The notes beneath the pieces were generated by a model that had not been told where the DNA came from, did no database searches, and saw only the letters and a list, made by a program, of their open reading frames with translations. Position numbers and translations under genes: made by a program. Positions 11,765 to 21,700 of a stretch of DNA of 64,000 bases are shown here, piece after piece. The stretch's first letter is position 1. Every line of letters starts with the position of its first letter. The stretch is from Pseudeuparius sepicola (lineage: Eukaryota > Arthropoda > Insecta > Coleoptera > Anthribidae): positions 79,213,899-79,277,898 of the forward strand of contig OY987300.1 of the NCBI GenBank assembly GCA_963920635.1, written 5' to 3'.

Positions 11765-12839
11765 TAAATAATGTAAATTTAAACATTTCTAATTTAAAAT
11801 CCGTTACGCATTGAAAACAAAAATAAAATAGAAAACATTACCTGGGGTATACTTATTTATTTTATACGGGTTAAAAATAATTGTAGAAGCCTCTTACAAT
11901 GATTGTGTCTCATTTACTTCTGGAACTTTCTAGTAGATGGCGACTCGGCGAAAACAAAAATTCCATCAAATCGAATCCATGTTGTGTATCCAATCTAAAG
12001 TTGGCCGTCCATATCTGTGCGAAATCGTTTGCTCTGGCGATTTGAGATGCCGATAAATTTTTAAAAATAGATCACACACTTGACCTTTCTTTTCTGCTTA
12101 CTAAATCGGAATACGTGCATTTTGTAATCTTAAAGTTGAGTTGTGGGTACATATTTATATGAAAGTAACTAATAGAAAATTCACATAAAATGACTGACAA
12201 CTTAATAAACCATGTTCCCTTGCATTCACAACCTATCGAATCGGTTTTTTGTCAACTTAAAATAATTATTAACACTTATCCTACGTGATTAGCTCTATAT
12301 GAATTTGAAAAAAAGCACATTTGCAACATTTCCGAATTATGCATTTGTACGTTGTGCGAAATTTCGTTTGCACGATGTACAAGGTGATATGGCACAAGCG
12401 ATTTCAAGAGGTCTTTTTTGTTGATTTTCGAGAAATCTCGAACCCTTTCTTGCGGCAAAAACTGGCACAATTTTTTTCTTATAAATATGTGATTTTAGGA
12501 TGCATAATTCTCAATTTCATCTCACCGCTACTAACTAATATCAATTGGAATAAATAACACCTAGCCAATGGAAATTGTATGCTCCGTCAGCTTAGTTGGC
12601 TAGTGCCAACGGTTCCAGTCACTTCTCACCACAAAACTTCTTGTCACTGACCGAGGTTACACCCATAAAACAATAAAATTCGGTCTTAATGTCTTGAGGT
12701 TCTTCAGAACCACAGAAACACAACACACAGCTCTATAGAGCGAAAACGAATAATATAACTTTGACCTTGCCACTTGCAAAATTGTTCTATAATTATCAAA
12801 AATGTGTTCCTGTATAAGGTATGCAAAAAAATGTATACG
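11765..12839. other. AT-rich interval, no gene seen
   Basis: No recognisable exon, RNA gene or paired element ends. Open frames at 12276-12557 on both strands have no familiar motif. Confidence 0.4.
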
Positions 12840-12985
12840 AGGTTTGTATTTTTTTTGTACTAGCTGTGGCTATGGCAACACTGCCTGAAAGCCGACAACT
12901 GCGCTGCAGCTAACTTCGGGCCGCGATCAAAAATCCGTTGTCAACTTCGGATTGTGGCGTCAGGGGTTTCTAACCGCACAGATAA
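12840..12985. repeat. Dispersed repeat shared with 63510-63650
   Basis: Contains GGCAACACTG, a PuCCGACAACTGC block, GCAGCTAACTT and AAAAATCCGTTG in the same order as at 63538-63605, about 75 percent alike by eye. Shared order shows common ancestry; family unknown. Confidence 0.5.
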
Positions 12986-13380
12986 CGTAACCTAGATTGG
13001 CAGGGCGGGTTGTTCCTTCAATCACCGCCAAAATATAAAAATTCTGGGTGATTCTTGTTTACGCCGAAAAGGTCTCCGCCCCCCGATCGATACGGATGTT
13101 GTCATAGCAACCGAACACGCTAGTCCGGGCAGAATATTAAAATAATTCCGGTTTCTTTGTATCTAATACGAGGTGGGTATTTTATGACATGCAATAAAAC
13201 TGAGTATAATCAGAGAACAAGGAAGGGTGTTCTCTGGTATAATCCTACGGCTACTTCTCCCCATTTACAAATATTGCTAGGGGCTAAATAGTATTATTCA
13301 TTCGATCTCTGCTCTTTCGGAATCGGAAGTGTAGGTACCTACCTATATTGTTATTCTGGTGAAGCGAATCGTAGTTTGGT

Positions 13381-13542
13381 TTGAATAATGGTAATATAGA
13401 GTGCCAGGAATTTAATCAAAGGAAACCGAAGAAAAGAAGAAAGGGTAACAAGTGTGTTTTTATAAATTGCAAGAATATTGCAGGCCATGCTGTCATGCAT
13501 AGATTCCCCCCGAACGAAACAATACCTATCGAGAGAGTGGAT
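13381..13542 (+). CDS. THAP-like zinc-finger fragment (possible exon)
   Basis: An open frame reads a basic stretch (QRKPKKRRKGNK) followed by CVFINCKNIAGHAVMHRFPP. This C-x4-C ... HRFP layout resembles the start of a THAP (C2CH) DNA-binding domain, found in insect nuclear proteins and P-type transposases. The downstream C-x2-H half is not visible before the frame ends; a possible GT donor (GATT/GTAAGA) occurs at about 13543. It may be an exon of an unplaced gene or a transposon relic. Confidence 0.35.
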
Positions 13543-13728
13543 TGTAAGATCAGGTATAATAAGCATATTTCGCACTATTGTTATTTACTTAAATGGCGGA
13601 TAAACTATCAATTTTTTTAAATAGGTAGTAGCATAATTAGAGGGTGCGTTATCTTTACGCTACCTCACAATTTGTAAGTTGTGAAATACAGTGTGTGCCC
13701 GGGCAAAGATGTACCCTATAGCAACATA

Positions 13729-14110
13729 CAGCGTCTCCTGCTCTGATGTCCGGAAGAGAGAAAAGTTTTTTATTCGTGGGTTTACGACAAAAAGTCACTC
13801 TTTATAAAAACTCCTGCTTGTTCCAAAAAGTACAAAACTGTTAAAATATTTTTGATTTTTTATACAAGGTGTTCAGTATTTCGAAAAAGTTAGAAAAATA
13901 TTGTTAGTCACCAATAATAAAGTAGTACCGTTGTTTTTGACAATATCGAAAAATATTATCAGGGATGTAATTTAGAATTCACAGGTGGTTAAAAATTCGA
14001 GTTTTCAGCATTTTATGATGATTTTTTTAACAAGGCCTGATTCTTGCCTGTATAATAGAAATTGAAATTTATTTTTGTACATTTAAATAACATTATTCTT
14101 TGTTCAACGT
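13729..14110. mobile_element. Partial copy of the 2106-3037 nested foldback
   Basis: Begins CAGCGTCTCCTGCTCTGATG after TA and follows the left arm of the 2106 element, including the inner end (here CAAGGTGTTCAGTATTTCG). It breaks off near 14110 after an inverted piece of the element's core. Shows that outer and inner parts have moved together. Confidence 0.7.
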
Positions 14111-14975
14111 TAAAATAACACTCCTACCACCTACCACATAAATGTGTAACCTAAATAGGTACTTCCACACTAGAGTTCAAGAAATTTCCTAGTTGTGATA
14201 ACTTATAGTGGTTGTTATAGAACTGCAACGCTGTCTGCCTTATTATTTTTTTTTCTGTACCTACCTACCTCTACCTATTCATAAATACAAAATCGCCTGT
14301 GCGGGTTCGCAGTATTTTTTTACACAATACTCTCATAATGAGCGCCCCTGGTAGAATTGCCTATGACCCTTCCATTTTGAGAGAGGAGGGGCCACCGGCA
14401 GAGGGAATGGATTTATTGCACTTCTTGACTGCCGTCGATAGTTTTTGAGACTATAAAGTAGGGTTTTGGAATATTTTCTAATAGGTGACTCTGAGGCGAA
14501 TCCGAATTCGGAGAACAAAGGATCTGCCAATCTAGGTTACGTTATCTGTGCTAACCGCGACTTTGAAATGTCACATAGCTCCGCGCCTACCCCAAATGGA
14601 ATTTTCGGCGCCAGAAAAGAAATTCCCACATGGCACGGAAGCAGGTTATGTTACCCCGTATACGATTAGAGTAACCCCGTCGCGAACCCGTGTTTCACAA
14701 GGCGAGCGTCGATGCCGGCCGGACCTTGCCCCGCTCCCAAGGGGAAGAAACGTTTCCCGCGGCGAGCAACAAGTGGCGTGACGTAGACAAGACGTACGGC
14801 TCGAAGAGTGGGCAATTGGGATATCCGATCGGCCGGTTTGTATTTTATAGAGGGGTTTGTATCGAGTCTACGGCCAGTGGCGTAGCCAAACCGAAGGTGG
14901 ACGTCGGCGAAATCCGCTTTGCGAGGCCCTTTTCATATCTGGGTTACGGGGAAACTCCTAATAAATTGAATTATA
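14111..14975. other. Interval with a GC-richer patch and a lone hAT-like end
   Basis: 14580-14910 is richer in G+C and CpG than its surroundings and is open in several frames, but no protein family is recognised. CCAGTGGCGTAGCCA at about 14875 looks like a lone ZMYM-type hAT terminus. It could hold a 5' non-coding exon of Chip; nothing in the sequence proves it. Confidence 0.35.
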
Positions 14976-15008
14976 CAGTGTCCCCCAAAAAGTTCGCACC
15001 ATAGGGGC

Positions 15009-16963
15009 TTTAACGTAATGAATAATAAGTATAAATCAGTTAATAACAACATTAGTATTAATGTTGAGGGTCGTTCCATTGAAGATCCAGTAAAAATTGC
15101 AAGTAGTTTCAATGAGTTCTTTAGGGACTCTGTAAAGAATATCATCGACAAAATTCCTAAAATTAATTGTATCAGCAACAACGTTTCTCCCAATGATAGT
15201 AGTATATTTTTGTTTCCTTTCGTGGAGGAGGAATTTGTTTCGTTGATAAGTGGAAAACTAAAATCCAAACATTCGTCGGGATTTGACGGGGTGTCGGCGT
15301 TTCTCGTAAAGAAGTGTGTAACCATTTTAACCAAGCCTCTAGTCTACCTTGTTAATAGGTCATTTGTGGATGGGGTGTTTCCTAATGGGCTAAAGATGAG
15401 TAAGATCATACCTTTACATAAAAAAGGTGACCAGAATGCTCTTGAAAACTATCGCCCAATAGCACTGTCTCCAATTTTTTCGCAAATCTTTGAATATTGT
15501 TACCTCAGCCGACTCGAATCATTTCTAAATAGGAACAATATCTTCATTAAAAACCAATTCGGTTTTCGCTCAAAGTGTTCTACAAGTGATGCAATTCACT
15601 GTTTCTTGGAAAAGGTAGTGCAACATGTGGAGGAGGGTGAATGCCCTGCTGGGGTCTTCTGCGACCTCAGCAAGGCATTTGACTGTGTGGATCACGGGCG
15701 GCTTTTGTTTAAGGCTGAGACATATGGAGTTAGAGGAGGGGCCTTGAATTGGCTGCGAAGCTACTTGCTTGACAGAACTCAGTATGTCTCAATTGACATT
15801 TCAAGTGATGGTGTAACGCGTACTTCGGTTTCCGAGCCCCTGGCAACGACAGTTGGAGTGCCCCAAGGATCCATTTTGGGCCCTGTACTGTTTATCTTGT
15901 ACATAAATGACGTTGGATTACAGCTTGACTGCAGTTTTTCATTATATGCGGATGATTCTTCCATAGTTGTTTCGGCAAAAAATAAAAATGAACTTGAATT
16001 TAGAGGAAACACTAATTTGGATTCGTTGTATAGATGGTTCAGTTTGAACTCCCTATATATTAACAGCTCAAAAACAAATTATATTTCGTTTCACAATTAT
16101 AATAATAAATCAAATTTAGATTATAAACTAAGTATAAATGGTACTAACATTGATAGAATTAGATCCACTAAATTTCTTGGTGTTATTATAGATGAAAACC
16201 TAAACTGGAAGCTGCACTGTGAATATTTGGTCACAAAGCTTAATTCCATGTGCTATCTAATTAGAAACCTAAGAGAAGTTTTAACAGTTAGTCAATTGGT
16301 GTCAGTTTACTATGCCCATATAGAATCACGGTTAAGATATGGCGTATGTTTTTGGGGATCTTCCTCTTTTGCTGAAGATGTTTTCATATGTCAAAAAAGA
16401 ATATTAAGATGTATTGTGGGTGCTTCTCCAAGAAAATCCTGTAGAGATATTTTCAAGAAGCTTGACATCCAGACGCTCCCCTCACTTCTGATTATTGAAC
16501 TTTGTTCTTACATATTTGAAAATAGAGATAATTTTCTGGCTAATTCTGACGTGCACAGTTTTAATACGAGAACCCAGGGTTTGCTCCGAACTCCTTTCTT
16601 CCGCTACCGAATAGGGCGTCAATCTCCAATCTTTCTAGGTACTAAACTTTTCAACAGATTGAATTTGGAGATTGTAGGCTCACCTGACATAAATATTTTT
16701 CGACGACGCTTAAGATCCTATTTGTTGAGACACAGTGTGTATAGCCTAAGTGAATTTCTTAAAATAAAGGATGTATTTTGATAGGTTTCTTCTTTTTTTA
16801 TTCGTATTTTTAATATGTTACACTTGGTGTATGTTTGTATACCTATGTATATTTTTAATGTATATTTTTTAATGTGTATAATAATAATATGACGTTTTCC
16901 ATAATACCTTTGTGTGTTCGTTTTTTTGGAAAATAAAGAGGGTATTTATTTATTTATTATTTA
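15009..16963 (+). mobile_element. 5'-truncated non-LTR retrotransposon (LINE)
   Basis: Carries one long reverse-transcriptase frame and ends in an AATAAA-containing 3' region with a TATTTATTTATT tail, without LTRs. The endonuclease part is missing, as expected of 5' truncation during target-primed reverse transcription. It lies 33 bp inside a mariner-like terminus, so it arrived later. Confidence 0.8.
15018..16781 (+). CDS. LINE reverse transcriptase (jockey/CR1-like), 587 codons
   Basis: RNA-directed DNA polymerase of a non-LTR retrotransposon. Visible motifs in order: HKKGDQNALENYRPIAL (about residues 134-150), the fingers motif QFGFRSKCST (180-189), motif A FCDLSKAFD with catalytic Asp (about 214-222), motif B GVPQGSILGP (280-289), motif C YADD with the catalytic Asp pair (310-313), a KFLGVIID block near 385, and the thumb/C-terminal SRLRYGVCFWG region. 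The whole frame is open with no stop, suggesting a fairly recent insertion. The first ATG is only the first in the open stretch: the usual N-terminal AP endonuclease and ORF1 are absent. The jockey/CR1 assignment is by general resemblance. Confidence 0.85.
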   Translation: MNNKYKSVNNNISINVEGRSIEDPVKIASSFNEFFRDSVKNIIDKIPKINCISNNVSPNDSSIFLFPFVEEEFVSLISGKLKSKHSSGFDGVSAFLVKKCVTILTKPLVYLVNRSFVDGVFPNGLKMSKIIPLHKKGDQNALENYRPIALSPIFSQIFEYCYLSRLESFLNRNNIFIKNQFGFRSKCSTSDAIHCFLEKVVQHVEEGECPAGVFCDLSKAFDCVDHGRLLFKAETYGVRGGALNWLRSYLLDRTQYVSIDISSDGVTRTSVSEPLATTVGVPQGSILGPVLFILYINDVGLQLDCSFSLYADDSSIVVSAKNKNELEFRGNTNLDSLYRWFSLNSLYINSSKTNYISFHNYNNKSNLDYKLSINGTNIDRIRSTKFLGVIIDENLNWKLHCEYLVTKLNSMCYLIRNLREVLTVSQLVSVYYAHIESRLRYGVCFWGSSSFAEDVFICQKRILRCIVGASPRKSCRDIFKKLDIQTLPSLLIIELCSYIFENRDNFLANSDVHSFNTRTQGLLRTPFFRYRIGRQSPIFLGTKLFNRLNLEIVGSPDINIFRRRLRSYLLRHSVYSLSEFLKIKDVF

Positions 16964-17545
16964 ATTTTTGGTGTTACCTTTTGCTTGGAATTAGATGAAA
17001 AATGTCTCAGTCATGTGACTTTTGTTACACATTTAACAAATATATCGCCAAAAATGGGTTTATTTGTTAAAATATCAAAAAGTTTTTCTTGAAAAGTTGT
17101 TTCTTTTTCAATTCTACCTAAGTGTGCCAAATTTGAAAGCTCTAATAAAAGATTTTGTTTTTTGCCAATTTTTAGTATAAATTTATGAAATTTGTGAAAA
17201 TTTTAAAAACTTTTAACGTCGTAAACACTATTTTATATCACTATCTTTATCATTATATTAATTTTTTATTACTAATTACCGATAAGAATAGGTATTTTTA
17301 AGAAAATGATATTACCGCTTTAAAATTCTGTTATGTTTGCTGCAAAGTTGATGTACTGTCAGCATTTAGGGTATAAATCTAGTTACATTGCATTTCCTAG
17401 TTCTAAATTGATGCCAAAATAATAATAAATTAAAATATCATCAAACTATTTTACCTAAGCAAAATTCTTGACTTTTTTGGAACAAATAATAATAATAAAT
17501 TACCTTGTACAAGACAAAATTCAAATTATTGTTTTCATAGGTGGA

Positions 17546-17646
17546 GAAAATATGACATATCGACAAGTTGCTGAAATTTTTAATCCACGGCATTCAGAAA
17601 AAATGTACATAACTATGATTAGAGTTTTAGTAAAATTTAGACATCT
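17546..17646 (+). pseudogene. Transposase N-terminal scrap (MTYRQVAEIF)
   Basis: ATG at 17552 begins the same helix-turn-helix peptide as on the minus strand at 187. It lacks any catalytic domain and is fused at about 17647 to a foldback arm, so the open frame running on to 17719 is chimeric. Confidence 0.6.
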
Positions 17647-18030
17647 TGGTATTTGCAATAATAAGTGCTTTCAAAATCTGCAAAAAGATCCAGGACCGTA
17701 TTTAAAAAAAATAAGTTGAAGATGGTTTCTCAAAAACGAAATGCTTTAGAACAAATCTAAAAACGCAATCTTAAAGCCCGTTAAAAAGTGCCATAAGAAA
17801 GTGTTTTTCTTTTTTACTATCTGTGATAACAACTTCGGAAAAAAGTAAAATCAAAAACGCAAAATTTTACTTTTTTTAAAATAACTCAAAGACGAAAAAA
17901 GATATTAGAAATCTGATTGTACCGTTTTATTGACCTTAAAATTGCGCAACTTTTTCCCCATTTAACCGTTGTTCTATCTCTCATCGTTTGCAAGATCCCC
18001 ATGTTGTTCATTCTTATCCAGGACACATTG
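17647..18030. repeat. Solitary arm of the 23617-24377 foldback family
   Basis: Runs GCCATAAGAAAGTG, a Pu-rich block, then TTAACCGTTGTTCTATCTCTC and ends GGACACATTG before TA at 18031, matching both arms of the foldback at 23617-24377. No partner arm here. Confidence 0.7.
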
Positions 18031-18238
18031 TATATTAATTAACAAAATTACCCAAATATGTAGGAAACGGCGAATAAAACATAAAATTAAAAATAAACTA
18101 ATTTATGAAATTGCTATTATTTAGGCTTTAAGGCTGACTTTTTCCGATAGAACTAGGATAGAATTGCTCAAGTACCACGGAAAACCCTAGAAAACCGTAG
18201 TAATCGCAGTGAGTGTAGGATTGTTATTAGATTGTTAT

Positions 18239-18521
18239 GCATGTCCAATAATCTAAGAATCGATTTTGACATATGTCAAATCGCCACCAATATGGCGGCA
18301 ATTTAAAAAAAAACTGCCATTAAGTTAAGAAAAGTGAGGTAAATGACGAGGTATCAAAAAAATTTTTGATAACTACCGCAAATTTTGCACAAAGGTCTAA
18401 AATTACATTCTAAGAACTTTTTCAAATAACTTTTTGTGATACCTTGTGATTTAACCTCACTTTTCTTAACTTAATGGTAGTTTTTTGAAATCGATCCTTC
18501 TTATTAGGTTCTTGGACATGC
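18239..18521. mobile_element. Short MITE with inverted arms of about 100 bp
   Basis: GCATGTCCAATAATCTAAG at 18239 is mirrored by TAGGTTCTTGGACATGC at 18505-18521, and TTAAGTTAAGAAAAGTGAGG by CCTCACTTTTCTTAACTTAA. It lies 135 bp upstream of the first recognised Chip exon. Confidence 0.65.
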
Positions 18522-18656
18522 AGAGAAGATTTCCCAAATTACTTTTTTAATATCTCAACAATACAAAATTGTTCCAATTTGTTGCGAACTCTTCAGACCG
18601 CACTGTATATGATGGTCGTATGTGGACATGCGAATTTATAAAATGTTTTGTTCCAG

Positions 18657-18750
18657 GTCATTACCTGTGCCAAGGAGGCACACCCCTTACTTTGGCCAGC
18701 CAGATTACCGGATATACGAACTCAACAAACGGTTGCAACAAAGGACAGAA
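18657..18750 (+). CDS. Chip: Chip exon 1 of those found
   Basis: Encodes VPRRHTPYFGQPDYRIYELN and the following KRLQQRTE, the conserved N-terminal LDB motif. The 3' end at GAA/GTGAGT is firm. The start assumes the acceptor TTGTTCCAG/GTCATT; a later one at CCAAG/GAGGCAC would drop five residues. Entering phase 2 means at least one coding exon lies upstream. Confidence 0.85.
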
Positions 18751-21700
18751 GTGAGTAAATCAACTTCACCTCGTTCTGAAATTAAAAAAAAAATACTTGA
18801 CATTTTTTCAGGGATATCTTATATTTTTACGATAAGAAAAACACCCAATATATTATTTAATTTAAAGTTTATTTGCTTAGACTTAATTTTTTTCCAGGAT
18901 AGTGATAATTTGTGGTGGGACGCATTCGCGACGGAGTTCTTTGAAGACGATGCTTCTCTAACGCTGGCATTTTGTTTAGATGATGGTCCAAAGAGATATA
19001 GTAAGTCAAAATTTGTATAGTTCATTTTTTGGAGACATAAGAAATGTGGGCGTAGGCATTGTATTTTTCTTGAGAATTCAACGCCTACCAATGAAATGAC
19101 ATGAAATGACATAATTTGTGAAATATTAACCAATCAGGTGATGACTGCCTAGTGTGGTATTAAATGCTACGCTCTTAGTTACGTCCTAGTTACACTAAAC
19201 CAATATTGTGGCAGCTAAAACTAATAACCCGGTAACTTCTTCACATTACCAAATTTAATATAGGACTAGAAGTTATGTTTTCAGTTGACACATTGATCGT
19301 TAAATATCTATTAGCACAAAAAATCATATTCAGAACCAAATGCTCAACCTAAGTAATAGCTGTCAAATGGACTTTAACTTTTAAGCATGGTAATTAAATT
19401 TATATACGGCTAGTTAACTAAAACATTCATCTGACCTCAATGGGCTAGGGGCGTGATTCTCGCTTTGCGTGCGAGAGGTCCTGGGTTCAAATCCCGGTTT
19501 TGGCTGCTTTTTTTATTTTTATTTTTTAAATTACTTTTTCTAAGAGGGGTAATATTTATAATTCTTGTAGTTAATTTATTCTTAAGAAGTTGGGTTGATA
19601 AATTATGGCTACATACACACTGAATAATAATTATTAAACTATTTGCAGTTAAATTCTCTTTTTAAATACAACTCGTGGTGTGCCTAATAATACATAATAC
19701 CTTTCGTTAATTTGTCACTCATTATAATACCAATGCTAAGAAAATACCACGTGGTATTTTTAGCTTTGGGATTATAATTCGTAAAATTAACTAAAGGTAT
19801 TATCGATAATAGATACACTACTTGTTATATTACCCCTGAAAATACGCTAAAATAATAGTCTGTCGCCAGAAAATATACAGGGTGAGTCAGAATGTATAGT
19901 AAATACTTTAAAGGAGTATTCGGCAGGTGGTTTTAAAGGGGGTCTTTCATATAAAATTTTTCGATTTGGGCTTTCCTTGCCAAGTTATTCGGGTCTACAG
20001 GGTGATCCATCTACTGTAACATCTTTTTTATCCTGAAGCTGAATTGTTGTTAACTGATATTTTTGTTGTTTTAATGTTCAATAAAAATAATTAAATTGTT
20101 CTGGAACAGTCTGGGGAATGGTATTTGGCATGAAATTATTTTTTTGTAGGAAAAATATTGTTTTCGAGAAAAAATGTAGAGGGAAAAAAGTTTCTTAAAT
20201 AAAGGGGCTACACAAATCATATTTCTGTTATACGTAAAAATGACCCACACAATAGTTGGAGCAAAACAATTAATAGGGGTTGTTAGTTTTTACCCTTTTT
20301 TAGGGCAGTGTGTAAATGAATAAACTACCATAAGGCGTCTTCCAGTAAGTAGATAACACATACAAAATTTCAAATTTTTAAGTAGCGCCGTTATTGAGAT
20401 ATAAATAAAAAAAATACTATTGGGTCCAAAAGCCCAAATCGAAAAATTTTAAAACCACCTGCCGAACACCCCTTTAAAGTATTTACTATACATTCTGACT
20501 CACCCTGTATATTATCCTTGGAGTGACTAATGTAACTTCCAGTTCAGTGGTTTGACGATCCAACATAAAGATCACCATAATAAAATGTATTGGAGTGAAT
20601 ACTAATACGTAATGTTGATATTGTCATTCTAGCTATCGGAAGGACGCTGATCCTCTACACAAATCATATTTTTGTTATACGTAAAAATGACCCACACAAT
20701 AGTTGGAGCAAAACAATTAATAGGGGTTGTTAGTTTTTACCCTTTTTTAGGGCAGTGTGTAAATGAATAAACTACCATAAGGCGTCTTCCAGTAAGTAGA
20801 TAACACATACCAAATTTCAAATTTTTAAGTAGCGCCGTTATTGAGATATAAATAAAAAAAATACTATTGGGTCCAAAAGCCCAAATCGAAAAATTTTAAA
20901 ACCACCTGCCGAACACCCCTTTAAAGTATTTACTATACATTCTGACTCACCCTGTATATTATCCTTGGAGTGACTAATGTAACTTCCAGTTCAGTGGTTT
21001 GACGATCCAACATAAAGATCACCATAATAAAATGTAGTGGAGTGAATACTAATACGTAATGTTGATATTGTCATTCTAGCTATCGGAAGGACGCTGATCC
21101 TCTACACAAATCATATTTTTGTTATACGTAAAAATGACCCACACAATAGTTGGAGCAAAACAATTAATAGGGGTTGTTAGTTTTTACCCTTTTTTAGGGC
21201 AGTGTGTAAATGAATAAACTACCATAAGGCGTCTTCCAGTAAGTAGATAACACATACCAAATTTCAAATTTTTAAGTAGCGCCGTTATTGAGATATAAAT
21301 AAAAAAAATACTGTTGGGTCCAAAAGCCCAAATCGAAAAATTTTAAAACCACCTGCCGAACACCCCTTTAAAGTATTTACTATACATTCTGACTCACCCT
21401 GTATATTATCCTTGGAGTGACTAATGTAACTTCCAGTTCAGTGGTTTGACGATCCAACATAAAGATCACCATAATAAAATGTAGTGGAGTGAATACTAAT
21501 ACGTAATGTTGATATTGTCATTCTAGCTATCGGAAGGACGCTGATCCTCTACACAAATCATATTTTTGTTATACGTAAAAATGACCCACACAATAGTTGG
21601 AGCAAAACAATTAATAGGGGTTGTTAGTTTTTACCCTTTTTTAGGGCAGTGTGTAAATGAATAAACTACCATAAGGCGTCTTCCAGTAAGTAGATAACAC

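Larger units (their letters stand above)
14976..17646 (+). mobile_element. mariner/Tc1-like remnant, copy 2, broken by a LINE
   Basis: Starts CAGTGTCCCCCAAAAAGTTC after TA (14974-14975), matching the terminus at 945-975. It is interrupted after about 33 bp by a LINE (15009-16963), then continues from 16964 with sequence inverted relative to 187-870. It reaches a transposase start at 17552 and stops where a foldback arm begins at 17647. Confidence 0.65.
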
